A stretch of DNA of 64,000 bases from Desemzia incerta (lineage in GTDB: Bacteria > Bacillota > Bacilli > Lactobacillales > Carnobacteriaceae). The notes beneath the pieces were generated by a model, which ran no database searches, was not told the DNA's origin, and saw only the letters and a program-made list of their open reading frames with translations. The stretch covers positions 1-64,000 of the forward strand of contig NZ_FOXW01000008.1 of the NCBI RefSeq assembly GCF_900115825.1, written 5' to 3'. The position numbers and the translations under genes were made by a program. Shown here piece after piece: positions 18,065 to 25,735 of this stretch (position 1 is the stretch's first letter; each line of letters opens with the position of its first letter).

Positions 18065-18742
18065 TTACAAATCGGACGGTGTAATGATCCCTATCGGATG
18101 TTCAGAAACTTTTCCATTTTCAGTGATCAACAAGGCGTCTAGTTTGCGATCATTTTTTAACAGATCAGCAGCAACGTCTACACTCATATCTTTTCTAACA
18201 AACAAGTAATTATTACTTTTTGAATCTTCTATCAAAATTTCTTCTGTGGTGCTCTGCCGCAGATCCGTCGTCAACAGCTCCGAATGATTGGCTAACCAAT
18301 AAGCTATTCCATTTTCAGTCAATAATCCTAATAGTTTCCCTTTTTTATAGACAGGAAAGTGGGTGATTCTTTGGTTTTTGATCGTTTCCAACACTGTAGT
18401 AAACAAATCGTCTGCTTGGAAATAAACAACTTCTCTTTTGAAAGCAGGATACACTTTAGGCGGACTTTTGATTTCTGCTTCAATCATCTCGATTCGCTCA
18501 ACGACTTTATCTGTCGGTACTGCTAAATATTCATTGACAGTCAGCTTCTTATGTACCAAAACATTTCTCAAGTCGGCAAATATCTGCAAATCATTCTTAT
18601 ACGTTTTTACTCCGCTGTTTCGGTGCTCATTTTCATCCAATAAATGATAGAAAGGCTTTTTGTATTCTTTTTCTTTGCTCAAAAAGCTTAGATGATTGTG
18701 AATACGATTGAAACTTGCTAGAAAACGTTCTGCATTTTCCAT
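18065..18742 (-). CDS. CBS-pair protein with N-terminal HEPN-like domain
   Basis: The 225 residues have two parts. Residues 1-95 are helical and include DLRNVLVHKK (Arg59, Asn60, His64), the R-N-x3-H spacing of HEPN ribonuclease domains. Residues about 100-225 form a pair of CBS domains (TTVLETIKNQRITHFPVYKKGKLLGLLTENG cut at the first repeat, and LFVRKDMSVDVAADLL for the second). CBS pairs usually bind adenine nucleotides. A ligand-controlled RNase is an inference; the domain could also be a plain dimeriser. The start follows AAGGAGGG, and it lies 27 bp after the VTT-domain gene. Confidence 0.75.
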   Translation of the reverse strand: MENAERFLASFNRIHNHLSFLSKEKEYKKPFYHLLDENEHRNSGVKTYKNDLQIFADLRNVLVHKKLTVNEYLAVPTDKVVERIEMIEAEIKSPPKVYPAFKREVVYFQADDLFTTVLETIKNQRITHFPVYKKGKLLGLLTENGIAYWLANHSELLTTDLRQSTTEEILIEDSKSNNYLFVRKDMSVDVAADLLKNDRKLDALLITENGKVSEHPIGIITPSDL

Positions 18743-18769
18743 TTGTACCCTCCTTCTTTTAAACTTGCT

Positions 18770-19366
18770 TTAGAAAAAATCAAGCCAGTTCACGATGGTA
18801 GACCATCCTAAACTATACAATGCTATCGGAATGGGTTTACCAAATAAAATAATCAACCCAAATTTCTTTAAGGACATCTGAGTCAGTCCAGCTAAATAGC
18901 ATAAAGCATCATCTGGTGCTAACGGACCAAAAATCCCGATCGCAAAAACTCTGTCAAAAACTTTACTGTCATTCAACCATTTGGAATATTTTTTGAAAAT
19001 CTTTTCGTTCAGCATTTTTTCTACTAGCGGCTGTCCGTATCGTTTAGAAATCAAAAAAGCTCCGAAAGACCCTATGCAGATCCCTACATAATTATAAAAT
19101 ATTCCCCATACGGGACCAAACAGAATCACTCCTGCTACACAGGTTACTGCTGCAGGCAATATCGGGAGAATCACTTGCAAAAATTGAATGAAGATAAAAA
19201 CGATGATGGCTTGCGCCCCAAAACTTTCTACATATTCAATTAAACTTTCACGAGAATCAAATATCCCATTGTGATACCCTAAATAAATGAATAAACCTGT
19301 TACTACCAATCCCGCCACCGTTAATAAATCAAACCAATTTAAGCGGAAGTTTTTTACGTAATTCAT
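18770..19366 (-). CDS. TVP38/TMEM64 (VTT-domain) membrane protein
   Basis: A 198-residue integral membrane protein with about five hydrophobic segments and the VTT/SNARE-associated core (GVILFGPVWGIFYNYVGICIGSFGAFLISKRYG; FGPLAPDDALCYLAGLT). Relatives of the DedA superfamily act in lipid scrambling or membrane homeostasis. It is co-oriented with the CBS-pair gene, 27 bp apart, probably one transcript. The exact substrate is not known. Confidence 0.85.
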   Translation of the reverse strand: MNYVKNFRLNWFDLLTVAGLVVTGLFIYLGYHNGIFDSRESLIEYVESFGAQAIIVFIFIQFLQVILPILPAAVTCVAGVILFGPVWGIFYNYVGICIGSFGAFLISKRYGQPLVEKMLNEKIFKKYSKWLNDSKVFDRVFAIGIFGPLAPDDALCYLAGLTQMSLKKFGLIILFGKPIPIALYSLGWSTIVNWLDFF

Positions 19367-19585
19367 ACATCAAACCTCTTTTTCTAAATGCCTTATCTAT
19401 TATCTTACAATGATTGTACGATAAAAACACGCAGTATGCACTCCTACTTTTGTCTGATTTCACTTTTGCTGCTTATCTAATGGCTCAAAAATGTTTGAAG
19501 CAGATAAATGTTCAGAGATAGGTGTTCTTGTTATACTCTGTATAAAGAAGCGTATATTTCTATGATAAACGAAAGGATGAGGACA

Positions 19586-20221
19586 TTGACAAACAAAACA
19601 AAGCTTACATTTTTAGCGTTGGTCAGCACAGGAATTCTAGGCGCATGTGGTTCCCAAACAGCTGATGAGGAACAAAGCAGTTCTTCACAAGTTTCTAGTG
19701 AGACCACTGAAACAGATGAGTCAAGCTCTGAATCTGCAGCTTCTTCTGAAGAAACATCTTCTAATTCAGCAACTGGGCAAGGAATCAATGAACAAGAATT
19801 TGACGTTTCTTTAGATGATGCTGTAGCTATTTACAATGAAAATCACCCTAATACTTCAATTGAATCCATTACTTTTGACGAAGATTCCGGCAAATATGAG
19901 TACGATTTTGACGGTTTCGATGACACCAGTGAATATGGACTAACAGTAGATGCTGCTACAGGAGAAGTTTCTGACAGTGAATCAGATACCGAAGACGATG
20001 ATGATGATGATTCTAACGAAGCCTTAACACTAGACAACATTTTAACTCCTCAAGAAGCCATGACCGCAGCTTTAGAAGAAGTGAATTCGGGATACGTAGA
20101 CGAATGGCAACTGGAAACAGACAATGGGATGACCGTTTATGAAATCAGTATAGAGGATTCTCAAGAAGACGATGATAATATCGTGTTAAATGCTGAAACC
20201 GGTGAAATCGTAGAGAGATAA
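19586..20221 (+). CDS. PepSY-domain lipoprotein
   Basis: A 211-residue secreted lipoprotein. The signal peptide ends in the lipobox ILGAC, so the mature protein should be anchored to the outer face of the membrane. A Ser/Glu-rich linker follows, then two PepSY-like domains (VSLDDAVAIYNENHP...LTVDAATGEV, and LTPQEAMTAALEEVN...VLNAETGEIVE), joined by an acidic run of Asp. The start is set to TTG at 19586: AAAGGA lies 8 nt upstream, while an ATG three codons earlier overlaps that site. PepSY domains often inhibit peptidases, but no target is evident. Confidence 0.85.
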   Translation: MTNKTKLTFLALVSTGILGACGSQTADEEQSSSSQVSSETTETDESSSESAASSEETSSNSATGQGINEQEFDVSLDDAVAIYNENHPNTSIESITFDEDSGKYEYDFDGFDDTSEYGLTVDAATGEVSDSESDTEDDDDDDSNEALTLDNILTPQEAMTAALEEVNSGYVDEWQLETDNGMTVYEISIEDSQEDDDNIVLNAETGEIVER

Positions 20222-20297
20222 AAAAACGACTGGAACGTTAACTCAACTGCCCCCTCTCAAGTAGACAGGGGGCAGTTCAAACGTCTCAGTCGTTTTT
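20222..20297. terminator. Large shared bidirectional terminator
   Basis: Three nested stems: outer AAAAACGACTG/CAGTCGTTTTT (20222-20232, 20287-20297), middle ACGTT/AACGT, inner AACTGCCCCCT/AGGGGGCAGTT (20245-20255, 20267-20277). A/T tracts on both sides serve the converging lipoprotein gene and pgsA. Confidence 0.85.
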
Positions 20298-20298
20298 C

Positions 20299-20865
20299 TT
20301 ATTCATTTATGTTTGTACGATGCATGTGCAGAAATATTTTTGTATAGAGCACAAAAGAAAGCAGTAAGAAAAATCCAGTAATCAGCATTAAACTGTTCGC
20401 GAAAGCTGCGCTTAAATCTGGAAATGCCACTAAAATCGTCATGCATGCATAAAAAACAGCTGTAGATACCTTCCCGTACCATAATGCCCCATCCAATTTT
20501 TTATGCTGCTTAATCAACACGATATTCCATGCCAACATAGACAATTCTTTTATCACAAATAACAATACAATAATCCACATGTATTCATATCGAACCATCA
20601 AACAAAATACAATGGCTGCTTGAGTTACTTTGTCTGCTACTGGATCAATCAATTTCCCTAGATCTGTTATCTGATTAAACTTTCTCGCAATAATACCGTC
20701 TATTAAATCTGTTACACCAGAGAAAAGGATGATCAGTCCAGCAATTCTGTAATCATTTATAGTTTCAGCGTTTAAATAATAAGAAATAAATACTGGAACT
20801 AATATCAAACGAATAATGGACAATAGGTTCGGAATGGTCCATATTTCTTTCCACTTAAAAGTCAT
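20299..20865 (-). CDS. pgsA: CDP-diacylglycerol--glycerol-3-phosphate 3-phosphatidyltransferase
   Basis: This membrane enzyme makes phosphatidylglycerol phosphate, the first step to phosphatidylglycerol and cardiolipin. The 188 residues include the CDP-alcohol phosphotransferase motif DGIIARKFNQITDLGKLIDP (D-G-x2-A-R-x8-G-x3-D) completed by VADK, and about five hydrophobic segments. PgsA and the general CDP-alcohol family are hard to separate by motif alone, but length and N-terminus (WTIPNLLSIIRLILVP) fit PgsA. Ribosome site GGGGGAA. Confidence 0.9.
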   Translation of the reverse strand: MTFKWKEIWTIPNLLSIIRLILVPVFISYYLNAETINDYRIAGLIILFSGVTDLIDGIIARKFNQITDLGKLIDPVADKVTQAAIVFCLMVRYEYMWIIVLLFVIKELSMLAWNIVLIKQHKKLDGALWYGKVSTAVFYACMTILVAFPDLSAAFANSLMLITGFFLLLSFVLYTKIFLHMHRTNINE

Positions 20866-20990
20866 TTATTTTCCCCCAAACAATGTGTTTATAAATCATA
20901 TACTTCAATAGTACACTATTACTCGCCTTTTTACACAAAACTTCTCACTTACCTGTCTCATTTACCCGTATGTATAGCTTTTTACACAAA

Positions 20991-21021
20991 AAAAGTCTGG
21001 AAAATTATCTTCCAGACTTTT
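20991..21021. terminator. Terminator of the lipoprotein gene at 21037
   Basis: A perfect 11-bp stem (20991-21001 with 21011-21021), 9-nt loop, T tract on the minus strand. Confidence 0.85.
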
Positions 21022-21036
21022 ACTTTTCTTGAACGA

Positions 21037-21705
21037 TTATCTTTCATCAAAATCGAACGAATCGATTGAGTAAGTAACTTTTGATAAATCGCTGACACTA
21101 AAGAAAGCTTCTTGATTTTCCATCGGAACTGTGAAGTAAGCGGGCATCACTGTGTCTGGTTCTAAAATTCCGAAAGACTTTTCAGTTAGTTCAAACGGTC
21201 TCTTATCTAAGATTACCTCTCCATCGGTTGTACTCATACTGACAGTCAAATCAATATTTGTCATAGCCATATCTGTACGGTTTACAACAATAAATACAGC
21301 TTGGACGTTATCTTGTCCTTGTTCTCCTAAAAACAATCCTGTAAAGTGAATGGCTACGTCATTTTCAATACCCAATTCAGGTGTTTGACTCATTCTCAAT
21401 TGAATTTCTTGCAATAGTTTATCATTTTCTAGTGTGAACCCTTTGTCGATTTCAGATTTTTGCGGAACTAGCGGAAACTGTGTAGTAACCTCTTCTCCTG
21501 ACGCACTTGCACTTTCTGATGAACTGGATTCTGATGACGCTTCAGACGAAGATGCTTGCGAACTTTCTTCTGTACTAGCCGATTCAGAAGTTTCTGCACT
21601 TGACTCTGAAGATTCGCTTGGCTGTGATTCTTCAGTCGCGCCACCCATCATGTCGCATCCTGCAAGGAATGCCGACGCCCCCAATAATAATACCCACTTT
21701 TTCAT
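21037..21705 (-). CDS. Lipoprotein with Ser/Glu-rich linker, function unknown
   Basis: A 222-residue predicted lipoprotein: signal peptide with lipobox FLAGC, then a low-complexity Ser/Glu linker to about residue 72, then a globular domain of about 145 residues with beta-rich pattern (VAIHFTGLFLGEQGQDNVQ; FIVVNRTDMAMTNIDLTVSM). The layout resembles DUF4352/immunoglobulin-like cell-surface lipoproteins, but I do not recognise a precise family. AGGAGGAG precedes the ATG, and it has its own terminator. Confidence 0.75.
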   Translation of the reverse strand: MKKWVLLLGASAFLAGCDMMGGATEESQPSESSESSAETSESASTEESSQASSSEASSESSSSESASASGEEVTTQFPLVPQKSEIDKGFTLENDKLLQEIQLRMSQTPELGIENDVAIHFTGLFLGEQGQDNVQAVFIVVNRTDMAMTNIDLTVSMSTTDGEVILDKRPFELTEKSFGILEPDTVMPAYFTVPMENQEAFFSVSDLSKVTYSIDSFDFDER

Positions 21706-21840
21706 TCTAATCTCCTCCTAAAGTATGCTGCCCCTCTCCAGATAAAAGCTTATCAATCAAGAAACAATGGTTCTCTTTTTACTTCAAACTGATTATACCT
21801 TAGATTATTTGATCTTCAAAACAAAATACCCTCTAGCTTA

Positions 21841-21869
21841 TTGTCAACTTTTTTTCTTCACGTTATAAT
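21841..21869 (+). promoter_or_regulatory. tRNA-Ser promoter
   Basis: TTGTCA (21841-21846), 17-bp spacer, TATAAT (21864-21869), about 20 bp before the tRNA. Confidence 0.85.
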
Positions 21870-21889
21870 CGATTTGTAAAAAAAATTTC

Positions 21890-21979
21890 GGAAGATTACC
21901 CAAGTCCGGCTGAAGGGGACGGTCTCGAAAACCGTTAGGCGATTTATGTCGTGCAAGGGTTCAAATCCCTTATCTTCCA
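21890..21979 (+). tRNA. tRNA-Ser (anticodon CGA)
   Basis: A 90-nt class II tRNA. The acceptor stem GGAAGAT pairs with ATCTTCC. The anticodon loop CTCGAAA gives CGA (reads UCG). A long variable arm and T loop GGTTCAAATCC are present. The 3' CCA is not encoded. Confidence 0.95.
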
Positions 21980-22018
21980 TCCGTTTCTAAGTATGAACTA
22001 AGACACAACCAACTAGCT

Positions 22019-22065
22019 AAAAAGTCAGCTCAAAGTTTCTAAACTCCCCTTTGAGCTGACTTTTT
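22019..22065. terminator. Bidirectional terminator between tRNA-Ser and the DUF975 gene
   Basis: A perfect 17-bp inverted repeat (22019-22035 with 22049-22065), 13-nt loop, A/T tracts on both sides. Confidence 0.85.
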
Positions 22066-22069
22066 TAGT

Positions 22070-23008
22070 TTAAAATCGATCTAACCGATCATCTGATGAA
22101 GAAGATTTTTCTGTTTCTTCATAAGGGTCAATTTGTTCTGTTGCATATGTCTTTTGTTCCTCGTAGATCCCTTCGTCTGCATCCAACTCTGGGTACCCTA
22201 CTAAATCCCGATAGAAAATTTGGGCAGCTGTTCTACGGTAAGGTTCAACGTACAGTGATATAAGAAACATGGCTAAACCAAAAGCCAGTACGACTAAAAG
22301 CATACCTAATAAAAAGCCAACGAATTCATCATTCGCATATATACTGACTTCTTGAAATTGATACCTGATCGTATTGACACTGCCTAAAATAAAGGCTAAA
22401 AATAATGCTACAGGAATAAGGTACCACACGATAAACGAAAATTGTAAAATGAAAAATTTCCATTTCTTGCCCTTCATCAATTCTTTGCTTCGATTGATAG
22501 CCCCAACAACATCTACTTCAGGGTCATCCTTATAAATATTGTAAGCTTGGCTGTAACTATAAGCTTTAACAATTCCGGGAATCACAAGTAATAAACTCCA
22601 AAAGAACACGAATAATCCTGTAACAATAGAAATTCCAATAACTTTAAAAAAACGTTTCGAATTGGCTGTTTGGAATATTCCTTCTACCGTCAGCTTTTCC
22701 CCATCGACCATATCCAATAATGCCCAATCATATCCCACTGCAAATACAGCGGAAATAAAACTTACTGCTATTGAACCAAAAGACGCAAAGATACTTGCTG
22801 CAGGCGATATAGTTTCAGTTCCGATAGCGTATGGATCAGATATACTTGACATGATATCAGCAAAACCTCCTCCGATACCTGTTACACCAAGTAATACCTC
22901 GTTAATAATCGTTGTTAAAATTCCTACTACAAATAAATTCAATATGGCTATTTTCCAATTGCCTGATAATCGTGCTTTTGCTTCTCGCTTAATTTCTTTA
23001 TTTGTCAT
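22070..23008 (-). CDS. DUF975-family integral membrane protein
   Basis: A 312-residue membrane protein with the DUF975 start (NKEIKREAKARLSGNWKIAIL) and about six hydrophobic segments, ending in an acidic, Ser-rich cytoplasmic tail. The family is common in lactic acid bacteria, and its role is not established. Members are often annotated as putative transport or membrane-integrity proteins. Single-gene unit; ribosome site GGAGGAG. Confidence 0.85.
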   Translation of the reverse strand: MTNKEIKREAKARLSGNWKIAILNLFVVGILTTIINEVLLGVTGIGGGFADIMSSISDPYAIGTETISPAASIFASFGSIAVSFISAVFAVGYDWALLDMVDGEKLTVEGIFQTANSKRFFKVIGISIVTGLFVFFWSLLLVIPGIVKAYSYSQAYNIYKDDPEVDVVGAINRSKELMKGKKWKFFILQFSFIVWYLIPVALFLAFILGSVNTIRYQFQEVSIYANDEFVGFLLGMLLVVLAFGLAMFLISLYVEPYRRTAAQIFYRDLVGYPELDADEGIYEEQKTYATEQIDPYEETEKSSSSDDRLDRF

Positions 23009-23069
23009 AACTACTCCTCCAATAATTACCTTCTTGTTTTTTATTTATGTATTGGTTTTATTATACCAA

Positions 23070-23110
23070 AAAAGGAATTCTTGAAGTGATGATTCAAAAG
23101 AATTCCTTTT
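23070..23110. terminator. Terminator after the small membrane-protein gene
   Basis: A perfect 13-bp stem (23070-23082 with 23098-23110), A/T tracts on both sides. Confidence 0.7.
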
Positions 23111-23126
23111 CAGTACACTATTTTCC

Positions 23127-23252
23127 TTAACGATGTCGTTGTTTCTTTTTTTTAGTTCTTTTTTTCGGTCTTAAAAAGTAAATTAAAGATAACAGCAGAG
23201 AAAAATAAACGCCGATATAGCTGAAAGCAAATACCATGATCATCCTGATCAT
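23127..23252 (-). CDS. Small membrane peptide (41 aa), unknown
   Basis: A 41-codon frame with a single hydrophobic segment (MVFAFSYIGVYFSLLLSLIYFL) followed by a very basic tail (RPKKRTKKKKQRHR). The ATG follows AGGTGAGG, and the stop is 17 bp before a good terminator. The topology would put the basic tail inside the cell. It follows the YflT-type stress gene by 24 bp and may share its transcript. No family recognised. Confidence 0.6.
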   Translation of the reverse strand: MIRMIMVFAFSYIGVYFSLLLSLIYFLRPKKRTKKKKQRHR

Positions 23253-23276
23253 CTTCCTCACCTGCTTTCCTTTCTT

Positions 23277-24068
23277 TTATTTATCTTTATACTCTGATGC
23301 AGTTGTCTGATCATTTTGAAGAGGATTACTGTCTATATCCATCGGTTCTAAGCTTTGAGGCGGAATTTTAGGGTCGATGCTGGCACCCGGCGTATTGGAG
23401 TCAACAGAATTATCAGTCAATCCCTCGCGATTCAACTTCTCGTTAGCTTGCGTAACTTCGTGATTTTCGATATCACGTACTTCCTCGTCAGCATCTCGGT
23501 TTCTTTCATCAGATGTATGATTGAACTTATCTTGAACATCTGATGTTCCTTTACTTGAAGCATGGATGTCGTTTGAGCTTCTAGTAATGGCGTTATCCGC
23601 ATCCATTCCTGTACCTGGAATAAGCGGATTGACGCCTCCGGGATTCTCATTGAAGTCTCCTGTTTCCCCACTGGTCATACTAGTATTTTCAGAAGGTTGA
23701 GTTGTCTGAGTTTCTCTTCCCATTGTAAAACTTGTCTTATCTTCTACAAGAAGGACGAATCCGTTATCATAAATAACCTCGTTATACTCTATGCGAGAAG
23801 GTTCATCCAAATCGTATGCCCCTAATGGATCTTTCTCATCACTGCTGCTACTTCCAAAAGTCTCTTTTATTTTATCCAACATACCTTTGTCTTCATTCTT
23901 CGTAACTGTATCTATCTTTGCTGATGTTCTTCTTTCTAATTGTTCTTTATTTTCTTCTTTGGTCAAAACGGTAATATCTTTTTCATCGTACCCCAAATCT
24001 ACTAAATCTTTTATTTTATCTACTGCTTCTTCTGCCGATAAAAAACCATCTATTGCCTTATATCCCAT
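23277..24068 (-). CDS. General stress protein with YflT-like N-terminal domain
   Basis: The 263 residues start with a YflT-like (GSP17M) domain of about 115 residues (YKAIDGFLSAEEAVDKIKDL; YDEKDITVLTKEE). A long hydrophilic, probably disordered tail follows, rich in Asn, Asp, Ser and Thr. YflT-type proteins are stress-induced in Bacillus. No enzyme motif. Ribosome site AGGGGGA. The tail shows no clear repeat. Confidence 0.75.
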   Translation of the reverse strand: MGYKAIDGFLSAEEAVDKIKDLVDLGYDEKDITVLTKEENKEQLERRTSAKIDTVTKNEDKGMLDKIKETFGSSSSDEKDPLGAYDLDEPSRIEYNEVIYDNGFVLLVEDKTSFTMGRETQTTQPSENTSMTSGETGDFNENPGGVNPLIPGTGMDADNAITRSSNDIHASSKGTSDVQDKFNHTSDERNRDADEEVRDIENHEVTQANEKLNREGLTDNSVDSNTPGASIDPKIPPQSLEPMDIDSNPLQNDQTTASEYKDK

Positions 24069-24225
24069 AAAACCATCCCCCTAGTTTCTTCAACGGATTT
24101 TCTTTTAATTCACTTTTATCGTATCAAAAGAAGGGTGTATTTCCAATTAATTCGGCTTATAAACGTTTAACTCATTACTAAAGCACCGGCTGCTTAGAAC
24201 ATGAGATGACATATAAATAAAAAAA
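24069..24225. other. Intergenic, nothing recognised
   Basis: This is the upstream region of the stress-protein gene (minus strand) and the downstream side of tRNA-Arg. No ORF or clear promoter is assigned. Confidence 0.4.
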
Positions 24226-24249
24226 AAGAACCTCATAAGTGAGGTTCTT
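24226..24249 (-). terminator. tRNA-Arg terminator
   Basis: A perfect 10-bp stem (24226-24235 with 24240-24249), 4-nt loop, then nine Ts on the minus strand. Confidence 0.85.
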
Positions 24250-24318
24250 AAACGCATGGTTGTTTTACGGTTATTTCGGGCTGAATTTTGTTTAACATTA
24301 TGTATCGACCCATTAGTA

Positions 24319-24392
24319 CGTCTCAGGAGGGATTCGAACCCCCGACCGTTCGCTTAGAAGGCGAATGCTCTATCCTGCTGAGCTACTGAGAC
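24319..24392 (-). tRNA. tRNA-Arg (anticodon UCU)
   Basis: A 74-nt tRNA. Acceptor GTCTCAG/CTGAGAC, D arm AGCTC..GAGC, anticodon loop CTTCTAA giving TCT (reads AGA/AGG), T loop GGTTCGAATCC. CCA is not encoded. Confidence 0.95.
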
Positions 24393-24418
24393 AAGTTGTT
24401 TAACCAGCGACAAGATTT

Positions 24419-24447
24419 ATTATAGGCAATAATGAATAAAAAGTCAA
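24419..24447 (-). promoter_or_regulatory. tRNA-Arg promoter
   Basis: Minus-strand TTGACT (24442-24447), 17-bp spacer, TATAAT (24419-24424), 27 bp before the tRNA. Confidence 0.8.
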
Positions 24448-24571
24448 CAAAAAACTTATAAATATGTAAAAAATGTTTTTTATTTTATTCTTCGCCTCAA
24501 TGAGTGAATTAAGAATAGTTATAAAATGTGAACAGACTATCTATTTTAATAGCTTTTTTAACATCATCTCC

Positions 24572-24600
24572 TTTACAAACAGAACAAACGTTCGTATAAT
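24572..24600 (+). promoter_or_regulatory. Promoter with LexA (SOS) box
   Basis: TTTACA (24572-24577), 17-bp spacer, TATAAT (24595-24600). The spacer holds GAAC AAAC GTTC (24582-24593), a perfect Gram-positive LexA box. LexA binding would occlude polymerase. Confidence 0.85.
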
Positions 24601-24624
24601 AAAATCGAAAAGGAGGCGTCTCAT

Positions 24625-24936
24625 TTGAACACTTCTATTATTACAGGAAAAGTCGTATCTGACATTAAAATCATCAACACTAAAAACGGCCATCCCTTCT
24701 GCAGATTTACTTTGCTGTCCAATCAACAAAAGTTCAATTGTTTGATTGCCGGAAAGAAATCTTTTAATTTTCTTTATGAAGTATCTTTGCACACAGATAT
24801 CGCCATTCAGTTCACTAACAATGATCGTAATCAATTAGTCGTACAAAAATTTAAGGTTTTAAAGACCCCGACTCCCTTCAACTCGCTTTTTGAGTATAAA
24901 GGTAGAAAGATGCCTCATAAGAAAGTTATGCTGTAA
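24625..24936 (+). CDS. Short single-stranded DNA-binding protein paralogue, SOS-type promoter
   Basis: A 103-residue OB-fold protein. The N-terminus NTSIITGKVVSDIKIINTKNGHPFCRFTLLSN matches the SSB core in pattern. It lacks the long acidic C-terminal tail (DIPF-type) of housekeeping SSB, ending instead in a basic stretch GRKMPHKKVML. The start is TTG at 24625, directly behind AAAGGAGG. The LexA box in its promoter predicts DNA-damage induction. It may protect ssDNA during repair without recruiting SSB partners; this is inference. Confidence 0.75.
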   Translation: MNTSIITGKVVSDIKIINTKNGHPFCRFTLLSNQQKFNCLIAGKKSFNFLYEVSLHTDIAIQFTNNDRNQLVVQKFKVLKTPTPFNSLFEYKGRKMPHKKVML

Positions 24937-25003
24937 GTGTATTAATAGACTACACTCGCCAACATGGTAAAATAAGACTATACACTATAAGGAGTGGTTG
25001 TCT

Positions 25004-25231
25004 ATGAAAGATCCTAAAAATGATGAGTCAAAAAATCACGATACTGGAAAAGATGAGAGCTCTTTTCTTGCCATAGGTCTGTCGCTGGGTATTTCTATCG
25101 GAGCTGCTTTAGGTTTATTATTCGACAATTTGGCTATCGGGATCGCTCTAGGCATAGCACTTGGTATAGCACTTGGTATAGCTGTAGGCTCGAGCATAGA
25201 TGCTGCAAAATCTAAACATAAGACAAAATAA
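25004..25231 (+). CDS. Small glycine-zipper membrane protein (75 aa)
   Basis: A hydrophilic N-terminus (KDPKNDESKNHDTGKDESS) is followed by two hydrophobic stretches rich in Gly/Ala. The second is a tandem repeat of (A)LGI units (IALGIALGIALGIAVG), a glycine-zipper pattern. A basic tail ends the protein. The ATG at 25004 is preferred over a TTG two codons earlier because AAGGAG sits 9 nt before it. Function unknown; homologous annotations are usually 'glycine zipper family' or hypothetical. Confidence 0.7.
   Translation: MKDPKNDESKNHDTGKDESSFLAIGLSLGISIGAALGLLFDNLAIGIALGIALGIALGIAVGSSIDAAKSKHKTK
25139..25186 (+). repeat. In-frame 12-bp tandem repeat
   Basis: Four 12-bp units (25139, 25151, 25163, 25175) within the glycine-zipper gene. 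Units two and three, GGCATAGCACTT and GGTATAGCACTT, differ by one base, and the fourth starts GGTATAGC. Unit number could change without frameshift. Confidence 0.75.
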
Positions 25232-25235
25232 AAAT

Positions 25236-25264
25236 AGACCCTAGTTTTTATTAAGCTAGGGTCT
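25236..25264 (+). terminator. Terminator of the glycine-zipper gene
   Basis: A perfect 9-bp stem (AGACCCTAG/CTAGGGTCT), 11-nt loop, then CCTTTATT. Confidence 0.65.
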
Positions 25265-25389
25265 CCTTTATTGACTTATAGTGATCAGAAAAGCACTCTC
25301 AGTTGAAAAAGAATTTTTTTCTTCATTTACTTGATTATCCTTGTAATCATACGTACATGATTACTTAACAAATACTTAAAATAATTGGG

Positions 25390-25408
25390 ACACATTTATG
25401 TGTATAAT
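25390..25408 (+). promoter_or_regulatory. Promoter -10 with overlapping palindrome
   Basis: TATAAT (25403-25408) overlaps the end of ACACAT TT ATGTGT (25390-25403), a 6+2+6 palindrome. It lies 32 bp before the 58-aa ORF. No good -35 is seen, which fits an activated or repressed promoter. The regulator is unknown. Confidence 0.45.
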
Positions 25409-25440
25409 AAGAAAATAATCATAAAGTAAGGAGCTTCTAC

Positions 25441-25617
25441 ATGGAATTGACGATATACAGCATGAAACTCAACGGATATAAATTAGAGTTGACTTATAAT
25501 AGTTTAGGCTTTTGCGTGAGTTTACACTTTGGTGATGAAATACATATCTATCAATACGATGACATAATAACCGCCTTAAATAGAATGGACCATTTGATCA
25601 TCTCTTTCTACAACTAA
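25441..25617 (+). CDS. Small protein (58 aa), unknown
   Basis: The ATG follows AAGGAG at 7 nt and opens a 58-codon frame with alternating hydrophobic residues (TIYSMKLNGYKLELTYN; FCVSLHFGDEIHIYQYDD), suggesting a small beta-sheet protein. No signal or membrane segment. A terminator lies 13 bp after the stop and a -10 element 32 bp before the start, so it is a complete small transcription unit. No family recognised. Confidence 0.65.
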   Translation: MELTIYSMKLNGYKLELTYNSLGFCVSLHFGDEIHIYQYDDIITALNRMDHLIISFYN

Positions 25618-25630
25618 CTCGATATACCAA

Positions 25631-25660
25631 AATAAGCTTCTGTCGATATAGAAGCTTATT
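25631..25660 (+). terminator. Terminator of the 58-aa ORF
   Basis: An 11-bp stem (25631-25641 with 25650-25660), 8-nt loop, followed by TTTTATTC. Confidence 0.8.
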
Positions 25661-25735
25661 TTTATTCTCCTTTTCTTTGACGTCTTTTGTTATAATACAC
25701 TTTAAGAGAGTCTATTATTGAAGGAGTGTGTTGAA

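Noticed and set aside
24541-24834. Minus-strand frame of 97 codons
   Set aside because: It is antisense to the SSB-like gene and its LexA promoter, has no ribosome site, and its peptide comes from the reversed promoter.
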